Assembly (NCBI GenBank): GCA_039583875.1
Contig: CM077165.1
Coordinates: 62,856,757 to 62,920,756, forward strand
DNA length: 64,000 nucleotides
Direction: 5' to 3'
Origin: Platanthera guangdongensis
Lineage: Eukaryota; Streptophyta; Magnoliopsida; Asparagales; Orchidaceae
Under the pieces are notes generated by a model. The model was given only the letters and a program-made list of their open reading frames with translations. It did not search any database and had not been told where the DNA came from. This document shows, one piece after another, positions 31,976 through 43,724 of the stretch. Every line of letters begins with the position of its first letter. Position 1 is the stretch's first letter. The position numbers and the translations under genes were made by a program.

Positions 31976-31991
31976 TGGTATCAGAGGGAGG
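31976..31991 (+). promoter_or_regulatory. SIRE-like PBS2
   Basis: TGGTATCAGAGGGAGG two bases after the partial LTR. The leader that follows repeats the one after PBS1. Confidence 0.9.
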
Positions 31992-32054
31992 TTACTCACA
32001 AAGGACATAACAGTCTGAGTAAAGATCCTGTAGGCAGAATCAAGAATCAAGAAA

Positions 32055-34082
32055 ATGGGTTCAACTGAGAATCACAAAAAGCTAGGATACATGAAATTGC
32101 CAATCTGCAGAAAAGAGATTTTTGGCATATGGAAATAGAGGGTTAGACTCTTTATGGAAGCGTCTGACCCAAGAATATACATCACAGTCAAAGAAGAGCC
32201 ATATGTGCCAATGAAAGTATCTGTTCTGGATGCAAATCAGAGAACTCCCAAAAACTATTCAGAAATGACTAAAGATAAAATAATTCTGGCCACTATGGAC
32301 AAGAGGGCCCAGAATATTATTGTAAGTGCAATTGATGATGCTACATTTCAGAACCTAATACATTGTAAAACCTCAAAAGAAATGTGAGACACTCTAATAG
32401 TTTACATGGAGGGATCTGAAGAGGTAAGACAAGACAGGAAGTCCTTGTTAAATCAAGAGTATGAAAGCTTCAGACAAGGAAAGTCTGATAGCATTACTGA
32501 ATGCTACAAGAAATTCTATAGAATTGTTAATGAGTTGATGTCCTATGGAAGAGAATTCAGCAACTATGAGCTGAATGACAAGTTTTTAAGATCCCTGACT
32601 AAGGACTGTGATACCAAGATTTGTGTCATTAGGGAAATGACCAAATTAGCTGATATACCTCCTCCAACCTTGTTTGGAAAACTGCTATCTTATGAAATGC
32701 AGTTAATGGTTAGAAAGGAGGAAGAGAAGACTACAAGAGTGGAGCATAAGGAAAGAACTGTGACCTTCAAGACTGAAGCCACTAGGAAGTATAGAAGCAA
32801 GTCACCATCTCCACCTCAAGTAGTTGCAGAGACTGTCACAGAAAATTCAGACAGCAAGAATTCAGAAAGCAGTGAAAGTGATGAGGATTTTGCTGCCTTT
32901 ACAAGACAGTTTCAAAAGTTTCTAAAGAAGAAGCAGTGGAGGTCTAAGCCATCCACTTCACAGACAAAAGATGACTACTATCAGAATATGAAGTCATCAA
33001 GGAATGACAGAAGGAAGTCCAAGACAAGTAAAACTGCATCCTCAAAGATTGTATGTTATTGTTGCAATAGACAAGGACATATAGTAGCTGACTGTCCAGA
33101 AAAGAGGAAGGAGTCAACTGACAAAAAGAAGACTCAGTTCAAGGGCAAAAAGGAAAGGTCCTTTGTTGGCAAGAAGGATAAGAGTTTGACTGATCAGTCA
33201 TCTTCAGAAACAGATTCAGAAGCTGAAGCCTATATTGGACTGTTTGCTGAAGAGGAGGAAGATGAGTTCATGCAGTTAATGAACTCAATTTATGAGCATG
33301 AGGACAATCAGTATAATGGACTGATGGTCTTAACAGAAGGAGACAAGATCCAGGATCAGCCTGGACCAAGTAAGGTACAATGTCTTCCAGATTATAGTAC
33401 TGATTTAGAATCAGATACATCTGCATCAAGTGATGTGGGTGGGTCTGAATCTGAGAGAGATATTCATCAGTTGATGGATGAATATAGAGATGTATTGCAG
33501 ACACTTAAGAAGAACAAAAATATGATCAAAACACTGACTAAGCAAATTGCTAATCTTAAGTTGGCAGCTGCTGATTCAGATAAAGTGTTAGATCAAAAAC
33601 TAAATGAAATAGCCAGGCTGAAGAACATTACAGTTATTCAGATGAGAACTATTACATTTAAGAATGATCAAATTAGGAATCTGGAGGTTAGACTTCAGAA
33701 GGAGAGAGATTGTTGCAAGTTTTTCTAAAACAAAATCAGTTTTACCTTTGATAGATGAGTTTATCCTCAAAAGGGTAAGACTGGATTGAGGTTTACAAAA
33801 CTTGCCAGGACAGTTAGGTCCAAATCTAAGGGCAAAGCTCCAGTACTCAACAAGAAGCCTGCTGTAGATAAAACAGCCAGGGTTGTACCTAAACAAAGGT
33901 ACAACAGATTTGAGTGTTGGTGTTGTGACAAGGTAGGCCACTTTGCCATAGATTGTTGGCACAATTCAAGTGTCAAGGAGATTAGCAAACTACCTGTTAG
34001 AAGAGCTATAAGTAGTCTTGTTAAAAGTCAAACTAACCTGCACCAAGGACCCAAGAATTATTTGGGTTATAAGGTTAAGTAA
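32055..34082 (+). pseudogene. SIRE-like Gag, single frame with stops
   Basis: From ATG 32055 one frame reads the copia gag domain (about 32150-32720; QEYESFRQGKSDSITEC, then LRSLT). An acidic Ser/Glu-rich linker and two CX2CX4HX4C zinc knuckles (CYCC...DC near 33055-33096 and CWCC...DC near 33915-33956) follow, with a Lys-rich coiled coil (33470-33720) between them. Stops lie at 32136-32138, 32385-32387, 33726-33728, 33756-33758 and 34080-34082. No frameshift is needed; all parts stay in phase. Confidence 0.85.
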
Positions 34083-36875
34083 TCTGTTTTGCAGGTGAGT
34101 CCAAGTGGCCATGCCCCTATATGGTACTTGGACAATGGATGTTCCAGGCACATGACTGGATCAAGGGGGCTGCTGAAGGACTATACACCTATCAAGGATG
34201 GTCCTAAAGTTACCTTTGGTGGTTCAGAAAAAGGGATCATCAAAGACTTTGGTAACATTTCTAGTAACCAAATTACAATTACTCAAGTGGCTTATGTAAA
34301 GGGTTTGAAACATAACCTCATTAGTATAAGTCAGCTGAGTGATTTAGGATATGACATCTCATTTGTCAAGGATGGTTGTCATATCAGTAGGTCAAGTGAT
34401 CAAAATATCATTCTGACAGGATATAGGAAGAGAAATGTCTATTGTCTAGACATTATGTGTGAGAACATTATTTCTCCTATTTGTCTTGTAGCTGATGAGA
34501 AAGTCTCACATTGTGTTAAATGACACAAGAGGCTGGCTCATCTTAACTATAAGATAATTGACCAACTCTTTAGCCAAGAGTTAGTGAGGTATGGTCCTCA
34601 GGTTAAGTGTATAAAGGTTGAGATATGCTCAGCTTGTCAAAAGGGCAAGCGGACCAAATTCACCTTTCATAGCCTTGAGAACAAAGATGCTGTGAGGTGT
34701 CTATACCTCTTGCATATGGATCTTTTTGGTCCTATGTCAGTTCACAGTCTAGGTAGGAAGGTCTATACATTTGTGGTAGTTGATGACTACTCAAAGTATT
34801 CCTGGGTGTTCTTCCTAAGACAAAAATCTGAAACACCAAGTATCTTGTATAGTTTTGTTAAACAAATTCAGAATGAATTGGACAGTACAGTGGTCAAAAT
34901 CAGAAGTGACCATGGTACTGAATTTCAGTCTGAAAGTATGACAAAACTGTGTGAAGAGTTTGGAATTTTTCAGGAATTTTCCTCACCAAGAACACCTCAG
35001 CAAAATGGTATTGCTGAAAGGAAAAATAGAACCTTGATAGAGACTGGTAGAACCCTATTGAGTGACACTTCTCTCCCAGAATTTTTCTGGGCTGAGGCAG
35101 TTAATACTGCATGTCATGTAATCAATAGAGCTACTATCACCAAGAGCCACAAAAAGACCCCCTATGAGATTGTGAAGAGCAGAAAACCAAATCTATCCTA
35201 TTTCAGGATCTTTGGTTGCAAGTGCTATATCCTTAACAATGGTAAGTCTTATCTGACCAAGTTTGCTACCAAATCCCAAGAGGGGATCTTTGTTGGGTAC
35301 AACAACAACAGTAAGGCTTATAGGGTCTACAACTTGATTACTCAAGTTGTAGAAGAGTCTGTTCATGTAGTTTTTGATGAAGCTAGACTCATTAACAATG
35401 AATTGCCTAGAAGTATTTGCAGCTCCACAGGTATAACTGAGAAGATGGACAAGCTTACTATTGCAGAAGGTCCTACTGCAAGTCAGCAAGTGGAAGATGG
35501 TGGCTGCTGTCCAGGGGGAGTACAAGATACTCCTGTTGCTGAAGAAGACCAAGAGGTGCAGTTGAATGAAGAAGCTAAATGTGTACAACCAGAAGACAGG
35601 CTGCCTCCAGCAAATAAGCATTTAAAAGATCATCCAGCCAATCAAATTATTGGAGATCTCAGACCAGGGGTACAAACAAGGAGCAGAAATCTAAGTTCAG
35701 TTCTCTACTCCAGCTTTCTATCCCAAGTAGAGCCAAAGAAATTTGAAGAAGCAATCCTAGACCCTCATTGGATTGAGGCCATGCAAGAGCAGTTGAACCA
35801 GTTCAAAAGATGCAAGGTCTGGGAGCTAGTTCCTAAACCAAAGGACCACAACATTATTGGAACTAAGTAGATCTTTAGGAACAAGTTGGATGAGAATGGA
35901 ATTATTATAAAGAATAAAGCTAGACTAGTTGCAAAAGGATATAGACATGAAGAAGGTATTGATTTTGATCAAACCTTTGCTCCAGTAGCAAGACTGGAAG
36001 CAATAAGGATGTTCCTTGCCTATGCAACATATCAAGGATTTAAGGTATATCAAATGGATGTTAAGTCAGCTTTTCTGAATGGAAACCTGAAGGAAGAAGT
36101 CTATGTAGAGCAGCCATCAGGTTTTGTAGATTCTCTTAAACCTGATTATGTATAGAGACTTAGGAAGGCTTTGTATGAGTTAAAACAAGCCCCTAGGGCT
36201 TGGTATGAAACCCTGTCTAGTTTCCTCATTGAGAACAAATTCTCAAGGGGGAAAATAGACAAGACTCTATTCCTTAGGGAATCCAGAAGCAAGATTATCT
36301 TAGTCCAGATATATGTAGATGACATCATATTTGAGTCTACAAAAAGTAGTCTTTGCAGAAAGTTTGCAAAACTCATGCAAGGACAATTTGAAATGAGCAG
36401 TATGAGGGAACTTAAGTTCTTCTTGGGTCTCCAAGTTAGACAGACTGAAGATGGATTATCCATATGCCAGTCTAAGTTCACCCTAGAATTGATAAGGAAG
36501 TATGATATGAAATCATCCACTACCATGAAAACTCCTATGGGGTCAACAATGTCTTTAAGCAAGGATGATGCATGGAAACCTGTAGATAAAACTTTGTATA
36601 GAGGGATAGTTGACTCCCTACTATATCTGACTGCTAGTAGACCAGATATCATGTATGCTACATGTGTCTGTGCTAGGTACCAAGCTTGCCCTAAAGAATC
36701 TCATTTGACAGCAGTCAAAAGAATTTTGAGATATCTTAAGGGCAGTTCTTATCTAGGCCTTTGGTACCCTAGAAATGGAGATTTTGAACTGACAGGTTAT
36801 TCAGATGCAGATTTTGCAGGCTGCAAGGAAGATAGGAAAAGTACCACAAGAACCTGTCAATTTCTAGGTGTTTAG
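34083..36875 (+). pseudogene. SIRE-like Pol (PR-INT-RT-truncated RNase H)
   Basis: In phase with gag. The protease has WYLDNGCSRHMTG, so the usual D-S-G is D-N-G, which should abolish activity. In the integrase, the zinc region includes HKRLAHLN and CSACQKGK; the core has LLHMDLFGP, KIRSDHGTEF and QNGIAERKN. RT carries [25 protein letters not shown] and the catalytic IYVDDIIF (about 36310). RNase H starts at TGYSDADFAGC and is cut after CQFLG at about 36868, losing its second half. Stops lie at 34521-34523, 35868-35870 and 36153-36155, most where a Trp is expected. Confidence 0.9.
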
Positions 36876-36908
36876 GCACTAGTTCTTTCAAGTGGTATCA
36901 GAGAGAGG
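36870..36908 (+). promoter_or_regulatory. Third LTR terminus plus PBS3, fused to truncated RNase H
   Basis: The sequence tctaggtgtttaggcactagttctttca (in two parts, 36863-36890) matches the last 28 bp of the LTRs. It is followed by ag and TGGTATCAGAGAGAGG (36893-36908). The RNase H reading frame runs into it through the shared tctaggtg, a micro-homology junction. Confidence 0.85.
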
Positions 36909-36914
36909 TTAAGT

Positions 36915-37330
36915 AAAATTGTGTCGACACACAGAGTTGTCTGTGTCGACACATAGAAGTGGTGTCGACATTTCAGAGAAATGGTGTCGACACATCTAGA
37001 AAGTCAGTGTCGACACTTCAGAGAATTAGTGTCGACACATGCAATATAGGTGTCGACACATTCAGGGTGGTGTCGACACTTAGGATTTACACAGAATTAG
37101 TTTAGTAGAGTCTCGACTAAGTGTCGAGCTGAGATGTATAAGTGTCGACACATATATTATGTCGACTATATTTGTGTCGACACATAGTTGTCGAGACATT
37201 TTAAGTAAGTGTCGACACTTTTCAACAGTGTCGACACAATTCAAGTATTTTGACGCGCCTTTTCACCTTCAATTTTAGAAAGGTATAAATAGGTTTTCCC
37301 ATTGTTTGTCGACACGCTCATATTAATCTC
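36915..37330. repeat. GTGTCGACAC array upstream of ORF2
   Basis: About 15 palindromes and near-palindromes (36921 to 37250, one more at 37310), plus CTCGAC/CTCGAG forms near 37110 and 37330. It is the same motif as in the LTR U3, but lies between PBS3 and ORF2. Confidence 0.88.
37284..37291 (+). promoter_or_regulatory. TATAAATA upstream of ORF2, candidate internal promoter
   Basis: A clean TATAAATA lies 30-370 nt downstream of the palindrome array and 137 nt upstream of the ORF2 ATG (37428). This is the same order as in the LTR promoter. Confidence 0.6.
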
Positions 37331-37427
37331 GAGACCAAACTTGTGTGTCGACATCTCTCTTCTCTAAATTCAAAATTTCTTCAAACCCTAATGACGCCCA
37401 AGCTAGAAGAGAACATTAACGAAGGAT

Positions 37428-40214
37428 ATGAGCTCATACGTCGCCTTTGATGACACGGAACCCGAAATCCAAGTTGTGGTAACCCTAATTGCTGAGTCTG
37501 GACTAGAGTATCTTGTATCAGAACCTATCAAGATCTGGAAGAAGGAGGTCCTTGAATTCTTGAGTGCAGCCTCACTTGATGATACTAGACTCAAGATTAA
37601 GTCCAGAGTCCATGAGACAAAAGTCAAGGTCACACAGAAAAGTCTAAGAAAGGTACTTCAACTACCAAGAACAAAAGAGGAAGAAGATGTATCTGCTTCT
37701 AAGACTAGAGAGGCATTGAAATGGTGTGGATTAGACTCAAACCTGAAAATTGGATCTGTTTTCAACAGAAAAGGAATGAACATACAAGGAAAGTTTCTAT
37801 CTGAAATAGTAGGAAAAGTAATACTAAGCAAGCCTGGTGGACATGATCGAATCTCTGCTCACATGTTCAGTTTAATGACAAAGATAATATTCAAACTTAA
37901 TACTGATTGGTCTGCAGTCATGTTTGATAAGATAAAAGAGAGCCCGAAGAAACCCAATCTGGGTAGAATTCTGAGTCTATACCTAGCTGGAAGTATACCT
38001 GAAGTGATGAATCAAGCTGCTGGTTCAAAGATAAACCACATGAGGAGAATGAATGTGAGAATTTTCTCAAGGTGGGATAGAGTATTGACAAAAGAACTGT
38101 CAACTCCAGAAAAGGCAACACCTCAGAAGAAGAAGAAGAAGACAGTCATTGTGACACAAGAATCCTCAAGTAGCTCTGAAGAACAAGTGGTTTTTAGTTC
38201 TGATGATGGAGGAGATGACAATGCTGGACAGTCACCAGCAAGACAAGGAGATGCTCAGAGGCAGGGGGAGCTACCCTCAGCAAGCCCAATTCACCTGGAT
38301 CCACTCCAGGGGGAGCCTCTACATGTGGAAGAGCCAACTCAACTAGAGAGTGAAAGAGCTACCCAAACCATTCTAGAGGTAATCACTGAAATTAATCAAT
38401 TAGATTTCACTATTGAGGATGAAGTTTTGACTGATTCATTACCTGATGTTAATCAGCAAACACAGATACATAGTCAACGCCAGGATGTGGTCATGGAGGA
38501 CACATCAGTTGCTGATAGAGAGGTATTAGATGCTCCTGAGCACAGAGATTCACCAATCCAACCTCAACATGAGTTTACTCTAGAGGAGCTATTCCCTGAT
38601 CTAATACAGACTGACTTAGAGGGGGAAAGAGCAGCTGTTGAGGGGGAGCAGGTAAACCTTGAGAGGGAGCATGTAGAGGAGCTGTCTAGACAAGAGACTG
38701 TGGAGCCAAATGATGCTGAGCAAATACAAAGGACTGAGAAGGAACTACCTCCTAGTCCTAAGTATAGAGTAGATATTGCTAGCACTTCTGCTTCAGAGGA
38801 TGAAGAGGCTGCTAGAGCCAAGAAAAGGAAGTTCCAGGTCTTCAAGAGAAGAAGCCAGAACTACAAGAAAGCACTACAGACAATTGCTCCACAGCCTGCC
38901 CCATCTACTGATTATAGTTCACTGATGGTGGCTTTGCAGATTAAGCTAGATGAGCAAAGAAAAACTTTAGAAAAGTATATGGATGAAGGACATAAATCCC
39001 TGCAATTTGATCTGGCACAAGACATCAAGTCTATCAGATTTGAAGTAAATCAAAACAAGAAGGAAATGACTGATTGTTTCCATAAAGGAGGCAATGTAGT
39101 GGTCTATCTGGCTACACATCAAGAGAATCTCAAGAAACAGATTGATGATCTGACACTCAAACAAGGCTATGTCCTGGAAAACCAGATAAGGATGAATGAT
39201 AATCTCAGTGCTTCACATAATGCCATTGTAACTAAACTGAAAAATATAGCTACTGCACAGCCTGCAGTAAGTGCCACTGCCAGAGCAGAATTTGATAAGA
39301 ACTTACAGGAGAGTCTCACTGCTGTGAAAACTGTCATTGAAAATTCTCAGAAAGCTATTTCTGCCCAGCTTCAGAAGTTCAAACCTTTTTATAAGGATGA
39401 AGTAAACTATTTGAATGCTCAAATAAGATTCCAGAAAGATGATCTTAGAGATCACATAGAGAGAAAAGTCATAAAGGGGGAGAGGGTACTAGTCAAAGCC
39501 GGCTCTGATCATGCCAAATGGATTTCAAACTCCATCAGAGCTACCCTTGGATATCCACCCTTATGTGATGATGACAATGTGGTAGAGTCTGGAATAAATC
39601 CTGCATACTTTGGAGGAGAGCAAGCTGAAGTGGCTCAAGTGATATATCCTCCTACAGATTTTGATATGATACATCAGGAGGTACAATCTATGTATAGTCC
39701 TCCTGAGGGTAATCAGAATATTATTCTTGAGAAAGTAGTACAGCCTGTGCCAGAGGCAGTACTAAAAGAGCAAGAGGCTTTATTAAAGGAACAAGATGCT
39801 CAATTGTCTAAGAAACGATTCAGAGAGCAGGCTGAATTAAGGCCAGATTTTGAACAATGGAGCCCCACATCCAGGAATATCATATTGACTGCTTGGAAGA
39901 CTGCTAAGGACAATATCCTGGATAGAGGCAAATGGTATTCTGAACAGGAGTGGAGAAAACATGAGAATAGGCAATAGGCCATAATACAATATAGAAGGAA
40001 GGCTAAACTGGGAAAGCTACCTCCTAATGCACAGGAGCCTAACAAGTATTTCCCTAAGCCTTATTACTATTTTGAAAGGCAGAAGATAAAGGCTGAAGAG
40101 CTGAAAAAGAAAGATCTCAAAGGGAAGAAGCCTGTTGATGACAATGATGCTCCAGTTCAAGCAAAGATTCAATCTGGAAAGGGGATTGTTATCAAGCAGC
40201 CTGAGCAGCCATAG
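37428..40214 (+). CDS. SIRE-type accessory ORF2 (849 codons open, then one stop and 78 more codons)
   Basis: ATG at 37428; open to TAG 39975-39977; the same frame continues to a TAG at 40212-40214. Residues 1 to about 225 form a conserved-looking globular region (blocks FLSEIVGKVILSKPGGHDRIS and MTKIIFKLNTDWSAVMFDKI), resembling a protein type I recall from plant, especially asterid, SIRE-like elements. A Lys run (about 232-240), an acidic/Ser stretch (240-265) and a Glu/Gln-rich linker follow. From about 480 the protein is rich in long helical, coiled-coil-like segments. No signal peptide or membrane segment is visible, so there is no support for calling it an envelope protein. Its function is unknown. 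It is better preserved than gag-pol in the same element. Confidence 0.8.
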
Positions 40215-40473
40215 GATAGAAGTTTTCTTAAGTTTACAATTTGTAATCATTTGCTTTTAACTATATGTAAATTTTTGATTAATGAAAATGTTTGGAGTTG
40301 TAAGAACAATGTTATATGTTCAATCTATTACATTATTGTTCTGAGATAATTGATTATACATGTTTTGTTTATACATGTTTAATATTTTCCCTGTCATATA
40401 ATATTGTTTTACATCATACTGAGAATGTGTTATGTATGGTGTATATCATTGACTAAGGGTTATGACTTCTCCA
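40215..40473 (+). other. AT-rich 3' untranslated part of SIRE-like element
   Basis: No ORF is seen between the ORF2 end and the polypurine tract. Confidence 0.7.
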
Positions 40474-40486
40474 AATAGAGAGAGAT
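40474..40486 (+). promoter_or_regulatory. SIRE-like polypurine tract
   Basis: aaatagagagagat lies directly before the 3' LTR start. It is less G-rich than usual. Confidence 0.55.
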
Positions 40487-42354
40487 TGTTGGGTACATTG
40501 GAATATATGTACCTGATTTGAAGAAGTCTCACCTTACTCAATGATATACATCAAGATGTATTTGATGTGCTTTGAGTTTATGTGTGCAGGTTAGGTAATT
40601 GCAGGGAAAGCATAAAAGATTCTAAGTCCATGTGTCGACACCTAGAAGAAAAGTGTCGACACTTAAGAAGCCTTGTGTCGACACCTAGAGAAGCTGTGTC
40701 GACACTTGGAGTAATTGTGTCGACACCAGGAGGGCAGAGTCGACACCAGAAGGAAAGTATCGACACATACAGACAGTGTCGACACACAGTGAAGAATTGT
40801 CTACATAATCAGTGTCGACACTTAGAAGCAGTGTCGACACCCAGAGAAACTTTGTCGACAGCAAAAGTGTCGACACTAGGAGGCTGTGTCGACACTCAGC
40901 AAACTTCAACAAAGTTCAAGTACATGTGTCGACACTAGGAGGCTGTGTCGACACTCAGCAAACTTCAACAAAGTTCAAGTACATGTGTCGACACAAGAAG
41001 ATGTGTCGACACTCAGCAAAGTTTCAACACAGAATGCATGTGTCGACACAAAGAAGATGTGTCGACACTTAGCAAGTTTCAACACAAGAAGATGTGTCGA
41101 CACAAAGAAGTTGTGTCAACACTTAGCAGAATTCAACTAAGTATTAAAGAAGAAGGCTTGTGTCGACACACAGAATATGTGTCGACACATTCTGAAGAAG
41201 CAGTGTCGAGAAGCTGTTACAACAACACAAGGAGTTGTGTCGACACCATGAATGCTAGTGTCGACACTTAGTCTACTTGTATCGACACTTAGTCTATTTG
41301 TGTCGACACATAAAGACTATCTGTCTTGACACTTTCAGACAGTGACAGAGATTTCAAGAAGTGACTGGATGACTTGACAGCTGCCTTTTCAACCAGTCAA
41401 CTGCAACTGTCAGAGCCGTCAGAAAGTTGTTAGAAACAGGATCAGCCGGTCACCATGGATAAAACTTATTTAAAGACATTTCTCCTTCAACAGAAGCAGA
41501 AATTAATGAAGTGAAAAACAACACAACAAGAAGAAGACCTTCAAGAGAAGATCTAAGAAGTTGGAGAGAAAGAGAGCTCCTTCTAAGAAGACCAGCTGTT
41601 GAACCAGGCTGATAAGGAAGATTCAGATTGAAATCAGAATCTCAAGTCATCAGTTGTTTGAAGATCATCTGCATAGATATACAACCCTACTGTGTTCTAA
41701 TTCAAGAAGCTTTTAAGAAAGCCAAGGGAGGTTGATCTCTGTCAAGTTCTTCCAAGAACTCATCAAGAAACCAACCAACTCATCTCTCTCTTTCAGAGTT
41801 GTGGTTATAAATTTTGTAAACATTATTTTCTGTAGGATCCTAAGGGATCTGAGCTGTAAGCCTATTTTATAAAGGCTGAGTGTAGGAGACAGTGCGCTCT
41901 GAGTGTAGGTCTTGTTGAAGACTGAGGTAGGGCCTAGTGTCTGAGTTGTAGGAGACTTTGTTCTCTGAGTGTAAGTCTTGTTGAAGACTGAGTGGTAGGG
42001 CTTTTGTGCCTGAGTTGTAGGAGTGAGATCACTCTGAGTTGTAGGAACCTGTTTGGGGTTCTGAGTTGTAAGATCTGAGGATCTGAGAAGAAGTGAAGAA
42101 GTTAGGCTGAATCTAGTACACTACTAGATAGGTGAAGGGGGAAAGTGGATGTACCCAGACCTTGGGGAACCACTATAAAATCTGTGTGTACTCTGTGTGT
42201 GATTAATTTTGTGATTGCTGTATGTTCTGTACTGAATTGCTGTAGAGAATTGCAAATACAGCTCTTATTATTAAGTGTTTCTGCCTATAATTTTAAAAAG
42301 AATAAGTTCATCTATTCACCCCCCTCTCTAGGTGATTAGGTACTATTTCTTTCA
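40487..42354 (+). mobile_element. SIRE-like 3' LTR (1868 bp)
   Basis: It starts tgttgggtacattgg and ends tactatttctttca, followed by the TSD ccagg. Confidence 0.92.
40633..41335. repeat. GTGTCGACAC palindrome array in 3' LTR U3
   Basis: Same array as in the 5' LTR. Individual motifs differ by point changes between the two (for example gtgtcaacac near 41107). Confidence 0.92.
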
Positions 42355-42371
42355 CCAGGGTTGGCCAGAAG
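42355..42371 (-). pseudogene. 17-bp remnant of Tat integrase between two insertions
   Basis: The minus strand encodes the FWPTL-type stretch of the integrase zinc region. It joins in frame to 29245 on one side and to 46722 on the other once the copia and the solo LTR are removed. Confidence 0.8.
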
Positions 42372-42666
42372 TGTAGGCCCCCCCAACCTTTTGCCCGGGT
42401 CGGGCCGAAGGGATATTACTGGCCCAATACGTCCACTCAGTGCTCCTTAGGGGAAACGATCCACCCTATCTAAGCACTAGATGGCCGCCTTGCTCGACTC
42501 GAATCACAACATTCACAACCCATCGGAGTATAGCGGAAGCATTAACAGGAAACCACTGCAGATATATATAACACATCATATAATAATACAGAGGTTCTAG
42601 GGCCGAAGCCTAAGCGTTTAAATAAGCTCGTGGGCTATACATGTACTATATATAACCATCACACTC

Positions 42667-42792
42667 TCACTCCCTATACTGCTCGGCGGTACTCACGTCT
42701 CTAAACTCCGAGGACGGCGGGGGTGCATCTGCTCGAGTAGTCCTACCCGCTGGCGTAATCTCCTGCGGCAGCGAGTCACTGCGGTGCTCCAT
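42667..42792 (-). other. Short ORF in solo LTR (41 codons)
   Basis: It opens ATG-GAG-CAC at 42792 and encodes a small acidic, Pro/Ser/Thr-containing peptide ending ...AEQYRE. It is the counterpart of the short ORF at 1981-2088. Confidence 0.35.
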
Positions 42793-43724
42793 TTTCTGTG
42801 AATGGTTATTTAGATAACCGTTAGTCACAGAACTAAGTGGAAACAAGTTTCCTCCCCGAATCCATATCCTGGGGACAAGTACACACCCACCCAACAAAAG
42901 TAAATAGCTGAAGCGAGAGAGGGTTAGCACAACATTTCATATATATATAGCTAGGAGCAACTATAAAAGAGTGCAGGATAATATAACTGGAAAAAAATAG
43001 CAGCAATATAAATTAGTTATAACAAGGCTCCACTAGCTCATCAGCACATCATGTTTTCACATCCTGAATTCTATCGTAGGCATTCACAGCCGCACACACC
43101 GCAGACATTCATAGCCGCGCACACAAACCCTATGTCGACATAGTTTGGACCGCTTCAGTTTCCAACAGGGTAGCGAGCCCCGCGGGCCTCACCGATGTGG
43201 CCATCGGTGATAGTGGCCAGTCCTGCCACTTCTGGGGGTGGTTGTACCGCATAACCCCAGGCCTTAACGTACAACCTTATGTACTCTTGGATGTGAGTGA
43301 CATCCGGTGAATCGTTTTGGCCGACCAGCGGAGGAAAACCCGACGGGGAATAATATAACGGTCGGTCACCCGTGGTACCCATCTCTCTATCGCCTTGAGT
43401 CGTCGACCTTCCCGCACCGATACGAACGGTCTGCGGGAGGGACTGACCCGCCACTATTTCACCACAAGCAATTTACAATAATCAAACAAATGGCAATCAT
43501 AATACACACCGGGTCTACGTCGGCCTGCCCTACTAGGCTTAAACTTCGGGCAGCGGCGCTCAGCTCTACGTTCGTCAAGGAGCGTGGGAGTACATTGTTT
43601 GGGGCTAGACTTGGAGGACTACTTCAACTCCGGATATCCCCAACTAAGGCTCAACTTTAACAACGATTGCTCGTCAGAGCAGGATCCGAGATTATAATAG
43701 TAAACTGCAATGAGGATAAGTGTG

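Larger units (their letters stand above)
29246..42354 (+). mobile_element. SIRE-like Ty1/copia element, chimeric, with three primer-binding sites and an extra ORF
   Basis: Outer LTRs lie at 29246-31128 and 40487-42354 (TG...CA; about 97% identical over the first 330 bp by eye), with TSD ccagg at 29241-29245 and 42355-42359. The internal order is PBS1, a broken gag start, a partial LTR (31465-31973), PBS2, gag-pol (32055-36875), a third LTR end with PBS3 (36870-36908), a palindrome array with TATA, ORF2 (37428-40214) and a purine tract. The intact TSD and paired LTRs imply the rearranged unit inserted as one piece. The ORF2 type and element size fit the SIRE lineage. Confidence 0.9.

Noticed and set aside
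31131..36908. Primer-binding sites as tRNA gene fragments
   Set aside because: Only 11-16 nt match and they always follow an LTR end; there is no tRNA fold.
37428..40214. ORF2 as a viral envelope protein
   Set aside because: SIRE downstream ORFs have been called env-like, but no signal peptide, membrane anchor or cleavage site is visible here.
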